Part shown: piece by piece, positions 44,110-56,200 of the stretch
How the letters are laid out: every line of letters starts with the position of its first letter
Position numbering within the stretch: position 1 is the stretch's first letter
From: Cyclina sinensis
Lineage: Eukaryota; Mollusca; Bivalvia; Venerida; Veneridae
Length of the DNA stretch: 64,000 nucleotides
Direction: 5' to 3'
NCBI GenBank assembly: GCA_012932295.1
Contig: JAAONU010000013.1
Location: forward strand, 43,290,627-43,354,626
Program-made: the position numbers and the translations under genes
The notes under the pieces: model-generated
The model's input: only the letters and a program-made list of their open reading frames with translations
The model's database searches: none
What the model was told of the DNA's origin: nothing

Positions 44110-44210
44110 TTACAAGGCTGCGGCTCCTGAGATGATTTCTATCAATTCCTTTGTGATGACAGCCTGTCTGGTCCTGTTGAAGGTCAAGGTCAGCTTGGAA
44201 ATCATCTCCT
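44110..44210 (-). CDS. ATP5F1C: ATP5F1C exon 7 (C-terminal helix, stop)
   Basis: 101 nt, acceptor gtgttttcag, stop TAA at 44112-44110. It encodes (E)[32 protein letters not shown]. This is the C-terminal half of the gamma coiled-coil shaft. A plus-strand open frame over the same bases is its antisense shadow. Confidence 0.97.
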
Positions 44211-47200
44211 CTGAAAACACCAAGACACAGATGGTCAGAACAGGTAGAATTAAAACCCTTTTTCTACATCAGATTTTTTTTTGGTGGAAGGAACAAATTA
44301 AGGTAAAATATAAAGTAAAATTGCAATTATCTAAGAGTTGTGGAGACTAATCATTTGCCTGGAAAATCAGTCATATAAAGCAATGTATACCTATTGATTT
44401 ATTTTAATACTTTTTCACTTGTTAAATGTTGGCAATTACTTGAAAAAGGGGGGTATATAAGCAATACTGAAAATTAGGCACTTGTAAGAAAAGCAGCATT
44501 TCATAAATTTCATAAAAATTAAACTATCTACATTTCCTGAAGAAAAGGTTTTTTATGTCTCCATATGGCGAAAACGAAAGTAAAATTCTGGTTCACTGAA
44601 ACCCCGCATTTGGATCATTTGAATACATTCGAACAGCAAGAAAATCAACAAACATGGAGTCGAGTAGCAATTCAGTAAGTAATGTTTTCCAATATTTCTA
44701 CCTGGTTTTTCCAGTGGCGATCTGATAGCCTATGCACATGTGCGAACTAAATTTAGTACTCATTAGCATGTTAAAAGTTCATATACGAACTTTAGTGATG
44801 CTGAGGGATTTTCCCCTTACAATTATTATTTCTGAACAGATTTTGTTCAGATTTAAGTTGATACTGTTAAAATGGTTATTCAAACACTAAGAATACCTTA
44901 ACTTCTGTTGTCACAAAAGTATTTTCATTTATTTATGAAATGCTGCTTTAACAAGAGATGGTTGTAAAACATACATGCCCCACCCCAGCCCCCAGTGCCT
45001 TACTGCTAGAGGCAACCATAAAAGTATAGGAAGGTTGAAGGACAGGGACTTGTGTCTGATATCAAAAGCTATTGGCCATGGCAAGCATATGTTAGGAACT
45101 AGATTATGTCAATGGCACTTAGGTTATAAAATGTATAAAGATCAATCTCTGGAGAACACGTAGGGGTAATCTACTGGCCATGACCAACCTGCCTATAACG
45201 TTTTAGGAAGCCTGGACCAAGGAATTCTATAGTTATTGATTGGAAACCCTTTTGATTTTTAAGGTCACTGTCACCTTAGCCTTTGACCTGGTGACCTGAA
45301 AGTCTATAGCGGTCATCTATTGGTCATGACAAGCCAACATACCAAGTTTGAGGAACCTTGGCCCAAGCGTCTATAGTTATTGATCAGAAACCATTTTGCT
45401 GTGACTCTGGCCTTTGACCTTATGAACTGAAAATCTGTAAGGGTCATCTACTGGCCATGGCCAACCTGCCTATGAAGTTTTTATGAGCCTGGGCCAAAGC
45501 TTTCTATAGTTATTGATCAGAAAGCATTTTGGTATGCAAGGTCACTGTGACCTTTGCCTTTGACCTGAAAAGTTATAGGGGTCATCTACTGGTCATGATC
45601 AAACTACATAGCAACCTTGGCCCAAGAGTTCATTATTTATTGATTGAGAACCGTTTTAATTTTCAAAGTCACTGTGATGATGGCCTTTGACCTAGTGATC
45701 TGAAAAACTATAGGGGTCATCTATTGGTCATGACCAACCCAAAAACCAAGCTTGAGGAAGGTTGGTCTAAGGCTTCTCTAGATATTGATCGGAAACGAAT
45801 TATCTACTGACTGACCGACCAACTGACATTTGCAAAACAATGTCTCCTTGTCTTTGAAGGGGGGCATAAAAACATGTATCAAGATTACTTTCACAGATAT
45901 AAAACACTTAAATAACAGGATTAACATACGTGCTACAACTGTTCTTCTAATGTATGTCTTAATATCAGACATTAGACCTTTGTTATGTTCATAATAATTG
46001 AGATCTGCCATGTGTCTTGTGACTACCCCCGTTACCTTAGCTAATCTGCATGAAGTTGATGGAGTTAACCTCATTATGACTTAACAGGCTGACTACAGAG
46101 GGTGGCTGTCGCAGGAATACTGTGAGAAGCTGTATGACCTCCATGATGTAAAAAGTTACCTGGACAGGAGCACTGACATTTTACAAGAGTTCACCACTAG
46201 AATGAATCTCCAAGTATACCCTTAGGAACTATATAACTTTCTATTAAACTTGACAGAGGATCTAATATTAAACAAGGGCTTACCAGCATTTTTGCTAGCA
46301 GCATCCATTGCTGTCATTCTGGAGCTCTGCTCACTGCAGGCTGCTTCTTTCAGAGCATAGAAGATACGGCTGGTGAGCATGTACTCGTTGTAACACTGTA
46401 TAACATCACCGTCAACACTGTCATATTCCATGAGTTTAGGTGCCGATGCAACAACCTCCTCTCTATACATGGGCATCTCAGTTGTTCTGTAGGAAACCAC
46501 ATTCCTGGGAACAACATGTGACAGTATTTAAAATTTTAGCAACATCTGATAAGTCTGAATTTTTTCAGGCCTATATGGTGGAACTGTAAATATGCTGAAT
46601 CAAACTGAAGGACAAATGAAGATTCTTTCACTAATTTGGTAAGAAACTGTTCCAATGGAAAGTCCTTGAAGTAAGAACCTTATTTTTTCAGAATTAAACC
46701 AACAATTACTCATTACTGTTATAGCCTCTTTACTGTACACATATAATTAATAGCAGCATATCAAATCTGCTTTGTATAACTAGAACTCCACCAGTCGGAC
46801 ATGTTGCCTGAAGATAGCATACCAGTTATATAACTTTTTTTCTATGGAATGGGGAATTTATAGGAAAAATTAATTTAATGAAAAATTACAAAGGGCAATA
46901 ACTAAAAATTATGCAAAAGAGTTACGGTTCTTGGGCACTGCACTTCTCCACAGTGATCTATTTACCTATGAAGTTTCAAGTTAATATCTTCAATACCTTT
47001 CAAGTTATGCCCCGGACAAGAATTAAGCATGAAATTACAAAGGGCAATAATTAAAAAATTATGCAAAAGAGATTTATGGTTCTTGGGCACTGCACTTCTC
47101 CAAAGTGATCTATTTACCTATGAAGTTTCAAGTTAATATCTTCAATACCTTTCAAGTTATGCCCCAGACAAGAATTAATGAAAAATTACAAAGGGCAATA

Positions 47201-50200
47201 ACTCAAAAATTGTGAAAACAGAGGTACGGTTCTTGTGCACTGCACCTCCCCACAATGAGATCTATTTACCTATGAAGTTTCAAGTTGATACCTCCAGTAC
47301 TTAAAGAGTTATGCCCTGGACAAGATAAATGGGACACCGACGCCAACACCGCAAGTAACACCTATGTGTCCCCTGACTATAGTCAGGTGTCACAAAAATG
47401 GCGATTTGGACAAAAATTAATCAAAAACTAGTTTTGGCTACAATATTCCAGCCAAGAAATAACTAAAACACATAAGCATTTTGAAGTACAATATCATAAA
47501 GTTTTAAATATCTATACTTATTACTTAAATATCATTACTGTATGATGCTCAAATTACATAACTTTTTAAAAATATCTCAGTTTCTTCTAGTTATTTGTTT
47601 GGTCCTCAGCTATTACAGACAATGGTGCAAGGGCTGGTAAATTTTGATAAAAGAGGGTCCTTGTCAATTGTTGATTAATTATATCTGTCTGTTCAAAATT
47701 AATAAAACTTGCTACCTAGAAATAATTTCAGTCCTTGTCTCATTTTCTAGATTTTCTCTATGACTGTCATAAGTATGGACACATGAAGTACAAACAATTC
47801 CATCATTCCTAGGACAACCCACAGAGAAGCCTTATTCTACAAATCGGAATGGTACATGCTACAATGAATGATTACAACAGGAACCCAGTTGTAGATTTCT
47901 AACATTTCTTTACCGCCACTTACCTGAATACATTATAAAACAATACTCCAGAGTCATACTTGTAATCTACACTAGTAATCTGGTCAGCTAGAAAAGCGGC
48001 ATCTATAAAGTTTGGAGGTCTCTTGCCAATGTTGTTCATGGCCATAAGGACATCTTTTCCAAACAGCCTACAAAGTATACATCAAAGTTATACTCTACAG
48101 CATGATAAAGTTTCATCTATGATCTAGTTTCATTTTAGCAAACCTATGTAACACTTCAACACTTTCCTACCCACTAGAGGTATATACTGCAAATTTCCCA
48201 AATTCTTATAAGCAAGCCTTACCCATTGTAACTTCTCTTATTTCTACTCCTGTAGTATCTTTCTAGGCATTATCAAATACATCTAAATATTTATTTGGAA
48301 TAATTCTCAAACCATTTGATTTCAAATCTAGAACAAGTTTACTTTATATCTAACCAACTCACAGAGAAATGTACATTTATTGACTAGTAGTAACAAGAGC
48401 TGTCACTGGAAATTGACACATGCCCCAGAAATGTAGCTTTGAAATGAAACTGGTGTAAATATATAATTGAATATGCCTGTGGAAAAGAGATCAGACAAAA
48501 AATAGAGCATGAACTGAAGGTAAATGGTAAAGTAATGTTTTTCTGCTTCAGATTCTTATATGAAGGCTGAAGACATAATTATTCAATGAAATAGAAAGCT
48601 GTGAGTTTGGCATTGAATACGCACAATATTGTTTTATTCCCAACCACTACCGATGTTTCATATATAACAAGGCTTGGTGACAAACATTCTGGTTTCAATA
48701 ACAACTCCCAAGCAGTTTTAGAGATGTAGCTTGGACCAGGTATTAATATAGAAGTTATAGTAAAAAATGACTAAGGGCCCATAACACTGCCAAAAATAAT
48801 CCGACCAGAAACTCCTGACAATATGTACAGCTAGGTTTGGTGACAAACATTCCTGTGCAGTTTCAATGAAATCCTCCAGTGGTTTTGGAGATGAAGCGAG
48901 GATAAGATTTTACTATTTAAGTTAGAGTAAAAAATGACTAAGTGCCCATAACTCTGCCAAAAATAATCTGAGCAGAAACTCCTGACGATATGCACAACAA
49001 GGCTTGGTGACCAACATTCCTGTGAAGTTTCAATGAAATCCTCCAAGTGGTTTTGGAGATGAAGTTTGGACAAGATTTTAATATAAAAGTTACAGTAAAA
49101 AATGTCTGATTGCCAATACATGTAACTCTGCCATAAATTATCCAAGCATAAACTCCTGATAATATGCACTACTAGGCTTGGTGACAAAAATTCCTGTGAA
49201 GTTTCAATAAAATTCTCCAAGTGATTTGGAGATGAAGTGTGGACAAGTCTTTAATATAGAAGTCAGAGTAAAATAAGGACTAAGTGCCCATAACTCTGCC
49301 AAAAATAATCTGAGCAGAAACTCCTGACGATATGCACAACAAGGCTTGGTGACCAACATTCCTGTGAAGTTTCAATGAAATCCTCCAAGTGGTTTTGGAG
49401 ATGAAGTTTGGACAAGATTTTAATATAAAAGTTACAGTAAAAAATGTCTGATTGCCAATACATGTAACTCTGCCATAAATTATCCAAGCATAAACTCCTG
49501 ATAATATGCACTACTAGGCTTGGTGACAAAAATTCCTGTGAAGTTTCAATAAAATTCTCCAAGTGATTTGGAGATGAAGTGTGGACAAGTCTTAAATATA
49601 GAAGTCAGAGTAAAATAAGGACTAAGTGCCAATAACTCTGCCAAAAATAAATCGAGCGTAATCTTCTGAGGATATGCACAACCAGGCTTGGTGACAAACA
49701 CTCCTGTTAAGTTTCAATGAAATTCTCCAAGCAGTTTTGGAGATGAAGCGAGGACAAGATTTTACAGGACAGACGGACGGATGGACTGCCAGACAGACAG
49801 ACAGTGTGATTACTATATGCCTCCCTTTGGGGGCATAAAAATCACAACAATCAACACTCTGCAATAATGATTCTCCAAGATTTGCATTCTAAATCACACA
49901 CAAGCAAGTGAAAAGAACAAGAAAACAAGAGCGATCAGTGATCACATGTGTCACCTGATGATAGCCAATTAAACTGTAGTATTGAGAGATGATTGGACAG
50001 TTTGTAAGCTGAAATGCTTTTTTTTTTATTCAAGAGCCATATCTCAGCCAAAAATCATTCAACCGAAAAACCTGTAAGACATACGCAAGTACTTGAGGTA
50101 CAGAACAACCCTGTAACATTTCATTTAAACTGCTTTAGTAGTATAAGAGAAGTAGACCGGACAAACTTTAAAAATAAAAATCATTAAAGGGCCATAACTC

Positions 50201-53200
50201 TGACAAAAATCACTGGACTGGAAAATGCTGACGATATGCAAAACTAGACTTGGTACTGATCATTCCTGTACAGTTTGGATGAAATACTGTAACATTTAAA
50301 CTGCTTTAGTAGTAAAGAGAAGTAGACCGGACAAACTTTAAAAATAAAAATCATAAAAGGGCCATCTCTCTTACAACTAGAATTGTGTCCATAGGACACG
50401 GATGCCCCCACTATGCATAAGTGCTCATAAACAAGAGCATGTATATCCTGTATGTAAGATTTTTTCTGTACATATACCTAAAATGATCTACAGGTAACCT
50501 TATGTACATGTTAAATTAAATTACAAATGTAAAATTTATATGTTCAATTATTTATATGGTATATAATGAAAAAAATCAACAAAGGGCCATAATTCTGTTA
50601 AATATGGTCACAGCAAAAATTCCTTCCTTTACTACCATCTACACATTAAAGCTGTTCATCCCTGGAAGTTTAAGCAAAATCTGCCATCCGGTTTAAGAGG
50701 AGTTGCATTCACAAAATTTCAATATGGTATATAGTGAAAAAATCAACAAAGGGCCATAATTCTGTTAAATTTGGTTGCAGCAAAAATTCCTTCTTTTACT
50801 TCCATCTACACATTAAGGTTGTTCATCCCTGTAAGTTTAAGCAAAATCTGCCATCCGGTTTAAGAGGAGTTGCGTTCACAAAATTTCTATATGGTATATA
50901 GTGAAAAAATCAACAAAGGGCCATAATTCAGTTAAATTTGGTCGCAGCAAAAATTCCTTCCTTAACTGCCATCTACACATTAAGGTTGTTCATCCCTGGA
51001 AGTTTAAGCGAAATCTGCCATCCGGTTTAAGAGGAGTTGCGTTCACAAAATTTCTAGTGAAAAAATCAACAAAGGGCCTTAATTCTGTTAAATTTGGTCG
51101 CAGCGAAAATTCCTTCCTTTACTACCATCTACACATTAAGGTTGTTCATCCCTGGAAGTTTAAGCAAAATCTGCCATCTGGTTTAAGAGGAGTTGCGTTC
51201 ACAAGATTTCGGGACATACGGACGGACGGACAGACAAGTGCAACGCTATATGCACCCCACTTTGTGGGGGCATAAAAATAATTTGACTGGAAAATGCCGA
51301 CGATATGCACAACTAAACTTGGTACTGATCATTCCTGTAAAGTTTGGATGAAATCGCACCAGTAGTTTCTGAGGAGTAGTCCGGACAAGTTTTTTGACGA
51401 ACGGACAGACAGACAACGGAGTAGTGATCCCTATATGTCGCGGCTACTTCGTAGCAGGCGACACAAAAAGACTTATTTCAGCAGTATTAATTATCATTTA
51501 ATAATAATAATGTACCATGCCAGACAAAAGGTAACCAAAAATTATAAATGTTTGGTAAGTTACCTTTGCATGATATTTCTAGCTTTGTCTCCAATGAGTA
51601 TCAGCTTGTATTCTACACCTGGATCCCTCTGATTAAGTTTTGCCTTGATAGCTTTGCAGACATTAGAATGTACACCACCACACAAGCCTCTGTCAGATGT
51701 CAGTGCTATCAAGAGTTCCTTTTTCTTCCCATCTGTTGGCTCAGCTTCTCCAGGCGTGATCCTTTCATAAAATGCTGTTTAGAGAAAATAGCTGAGAGTA
51801 AAACAATCAAAACAATAGAAAAGTATCAAGATACCTTGCTTGCGATCAACCACATTAGAAAAAGATTTACTGTAAGAAATTCACAGAGCTATGAGAAGTC
51901 TCTACCCATAAAATGCTCCTCAATCCAGTTTTTATGAGTGTGACAATATAGCTGTAAACAAGATCCAGTTTGTTGTGAACACACATGATCCGGGAAGCAT
52001 TCTTGTCAGGAACCAAACTTATGATCATGGCACACCCATACTACCATGTTATAAACTGAATTCAGGATTTTATACTGGTCATTAAATTCTTAAAGTGTCA
52101 AGGCTATTTGTAGGAGGTGAAAAATATCCAACTTACAGAAAAAGGGTAAGCTATTCTCTAAATTCAGAATAGGGAGAAACATCCGTAAAAGAGATTGACA
52201 CAGTATGTAACTAAAAGGATGTCATTGCTAAAAAAGATTTACTTATTCACTAAGGAAGGGAGAATACTGCAGAAAAATAGCTGACACAGTTATGTAACTT
52301 GACAGTGTCATGACCTTTAGTACTTATTAATGAATTTAAAATGCCTAGTAATTGCTATTTGTTGAAATTGAAAAATATCCAGCTTGCTGAAAAAGGTTAA
52401 CCAAACCTTCTTTCAAAGTGCATAAAGGGGAGTTTACTGGGGAAAAATGGATGCCATAATTAACTTGCCAAATCATGAACTTTTTATTGATAGGTAAATG
52501 TGTAAAGTGTGTACAGTATGAAGCCACTGGTACAAGTTTAGATACATGACGTCTACTTGGCCAAAATAGGTTAACAGTATCTTTTTTCAAACTGCATAAA
52601 GGTGGGGATTACTTGGGATAGATGGATGCCACAGTTAGGTAGCTTGCCAGGATCACGGCCTTTGAATTGGTATGTAAGTATGTTTAGTATGAAGATATTG
52701 GTACAAGTCAGAACTTAAGATATATCCAACTTGCAGAAATAGGTTAACCATATGGACGTCCAGACAGATAATTCAATTACTGTATGCCAGGGGCATAAAA
52801 AAACATTCAAAATGTTACAACTTAAGTAGGAACAAACTTTCCCCATTCGATAAAATTTAAAACCTGTATTTCAAGCTTAAAATTTATCCAATAAATATTC
52901 ACTTTCCACAGTAAACTAAAGAAAGATCAAGTTCAACCCAGAAAGAGAAATCAAAGCCATCTTTATCTCAAAGCCAAATAAAATAGAAACATGTGTTACA
53001 CCCACCTGATGCACCAGCTCCATAGGGTCTTGCTGGTTTTAATTCCCGATCTGCTCGTGCATACTTGGCGGCAGACACCATCTTCATGGATTTGGTAATC
53101 TTCTGGATATTGTTTACAGATTTCAAACGAAGCCGAACTGAAATCATGACCAAATGTTATCTTAAACTTCTAAAATATTAAGGCATCAATGGTCATGTTA

Positions 53201-56200
53201 GAACAAAAATAGTAGTGATGTGTATGAGGCATTACACAAAGAACCTGAATAAAGGATAAATACTATGATTAAATTGTAAAGAGAAAATAAGTGAGTCTAC
53301 AACTTTTCATGTTTCCCTTCACAAGAGCTATTTTTTTTCTTCTTTAAAAACAGTAAATAAATTCTAGTTCTTGTGAATGTTATAAGAAAAGAAGCTTTGA
53401 AATAATTAAAATAGCTTGCCTGAGGCTAGTCTAATAACAATTAAAATTTTTAGAAGAAGCAGAAAGATTTGTGTTATAGAAAGAAAAAAACTTACTTTCT
53501 TTTAGAGTGGCCATCCCACGCACTTGCGTGCTGAAACAGGAAATGAACTTTTTTAATATTAAGTTCATGTACAAGATACATGTTGGAAAAATACAACCTC
53601 TAACAAGAAGACTGCTGTTGTCAACATGAGAGACTATCATGGTTTGAAAATAGATTTCCTGAGCACCAGAAACTGATAAGATATATAATAAATGCTTTCA
53701 GTTTCACATTAATTCTGTTTACCATGCAGACCAAACGCAATTATTTGTAAAACACTTTCTGAATTCTGATTCTTAAATGAACTTATCTTAAGCAATTATG
53801 TTAATTAAGCAAAAATAATGTTCTTATATCCAACTTTTCTCATCTAATATTTCACTGCATCTTGTTGAAGAGACATTTCTTATTTGAAAGATCTAAGATT
53901 ACATGCACCTAGATTTTTAAACAGGTGCCTCTCTTTGGGCCTTTATTTTTTGTTTGGAAGCATATATGAGTTCAAGCAATATCATGCATTTAATAACATT
54001 AAAATTTCTAAACACAAAAATTATCATCTAAAGTTTGATTACAAGAAAGCCAACATGCATCATCAGCATGACTAGCATTGTACTTCTGAGTGACTTATAG
54101 TCATATAAGTTCAGACCTTATATTGTGCAGTTATTCTTTCTTGCCAACTCACAAAAACAATTATAATTTATAATATTGTACTGATCAAAAATTTTGATTG
54201 AACTAAAACTCTGCTGGGTTCATTTACAGTTGAAGATATGTGACGAAAACGAACTTCCTATAATGTCAAACCCCATGTGGTGAGGTAGACTGCTAATGCT
54301 GAGCTTATTTTGTGATGGCAACATCTCTTCAGTATTATCACTGTTCTGTTAAGGAGATAAAACTTTACAGCAGTATTCCACAAAGCAACCATGGTCAGAC
54401 CACCATGACAGCATGGTTCAATATTTAGAATACCAGTGTATACAGGTGACTATTGCAACCAAAAACACTATCACAATAGTATCAAGATTGTTGAAATCAC
54501 TGTCACAATATTATTGCAATAACCAACAAATATCACAGTACCACTGTGATAGTGTTTTTTTTCTACTTTGATTCAGAAAACTGAAAGAAATGTCAGCCTT
54601 ATTTAAATGCCATCTTTGCCTTAGCACCAGTTTTCGATATTAAAGTTTATAACAGGTTTTTATGAATTATAACTTTAATAACACAGCAAGTATTTCTACA
54701 GTATACCAATATTCATCATCATCAGTATACACTTTCGATTTTGTGTTTTGTTTCCAAGTAACCATCGTCTGCACGCCATGCCATTACTGGGTTATTGATT
54801 AAACACCGAATACCTGATCCCCCCTCAGGGAGGTTACTGACACTGTTGTCAAGGTGCTTTGTATGCAATTTTGTCTAGCACTTTGTGACCGAAAACGTAA
54901 TAAAAACAAATTTTCAACAGAGTTAAGTAAAATATTGTGACTGTTGGCGGACCATCGGCGATAGTTATCAGTGGATGAGGTTGCTATCGGAGCCCCACAG
55001 GTCATGATAAATCAATGACGACTTATTGTTACACCTCTACCAGTGTATTATGTCTACGTCCTTGCATGGGTTTCAAGAAACCAGACTATAATGACTTAAG
55101 TGAGCTGTCTGCACAACAAATAGTGGCTATGCTTTAAAATGGAATACTCAGTTATTTACTGGAAGACTTCAACTACATCTACATTGTACTGCTTCACAAT
55201 CAACAATTGATTATACTAAGCAGGCGCGTTGTCTGGGAATAGCTGTTAGGATATGTTAAGTGCAAAGTTACTAGAATTTCAAGATAAAAGAACTACAGAA
55301 CTAAAGTTAAAAAGGTAAAAACAGTGTATAGATTTAGAACTGGTGGAAAGGATGCAGCTTACAGGGCTCGCGCTGGCGTTCGCCAACGGTGCCAATGGCT
55401 CCAAATTGCGAAAATTGGCTCAAAAAAATCCAGATTGGCGAAAACACGCTAAAAGTATGACTTCCAACATTTTGGGAAATCCCCGAGTCAAAAAATAGAA
55501 TGTTTAGCTCAGATTGAGGCGGTTGACTGGTTTTCCGATATCAATAGCGGTAAACTAGTAATAAATCAATACACGCAGTCCAAGTGTTGTAATATCCGGT
55601 AATATGCATGTGAGTGTCAGTTTGTGGCAATAAACAGATTAAATATGTGTCAAGTTGTTCGTGAACCAATTAGCCCAACAAATTGTGCGCCAGGGCTCTT
55701 TATTATATAGACGATGGTCGCTGACATCTATGTAATATCAGTTTGTAAATCGGTCGGTCTTGCAGTCGAAATATTGAGACTAGTGAACCAATTAGCTCGA
55801 TCATAGTCAATAATCACGGATGATTGTTTTACAAACAGCAGCTCAATCAAGTGATCATCGTCGGCACTTAACTTTTTAAAGGATAAATAATGCGGTTGAT
55901 GGGATTAAGTGGAAATATTTGGTAGCAACTGGAATAAATTCTTTCACACATTTTCGATACGTTTCTTTTAATTTTCATTGTCAGTAAAGGTAATTATGAA
56001 AGGTATTTTTGAGTAAATGTACAAAGGTATATATACTGAATTTTTACGAAGGCTAATCAGATAGGCATAAGATAAATTTATGCAAAAAATCAAAAATGGC
56101 ACCAAAACGTAAACTTGATTTAGACAGTTCAACTTCAACTCCTAAAAAAATGAAATCAAACACAGCTAGAAATTTAAAAAAAAATGGCAATTCTTGGTTA

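Larger units (their letters stand above)
44211..46283 (-). other. ATP5F1C intron 6
   Basis: About 2.1 kb. Holds an inverted copy of the gggggcat repeat family (44951-45868) and, on the opposite strand, an unexplained exon-like segment (46088-46225). Confidence 0.85.

Noticed and set aside
44069..44350. Plus-strand open frame of 93 codons that reads like a real protein ([12 protein letters not shown]...)
   Set aside because: It is the antisense of ATP5F1C exon 7: the minus strand gives the gamma-subunit C-terminus with correct splice phase.
48831..49864. Near-identical minus-strand frames ([11 protein letters not shown]...) suggesting duplicated genes
   Set aside because: They are translations of the 342-bp tandem duplication inside a non-coding repeat element.
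50901..51275. 124-codon plus-strand frame with internal repeats
   Set aside because: Translation of the ~167-bp units of a mobile element; ends in its terminal sequence.
52968..53153. Minus-strand frame with its own ATG before VRLRLKSV
   Set aside because: The ATG lies in the intron. The acceptor at 53138-53140 and exon 2 give MATLKEIRLRLKSV, matching the family, and the true start is at 57108.
53431..53640. Minus-strand 69-codon frame as a possible alternative ATP5F1C N-terminus
   Set aside because: Only the 35-nt part 53530-53496 is exonic; upstream codons are intron and do not resemble a transit peptide, whereas exon 1 at 57108 gives MFSR and fits in phase.
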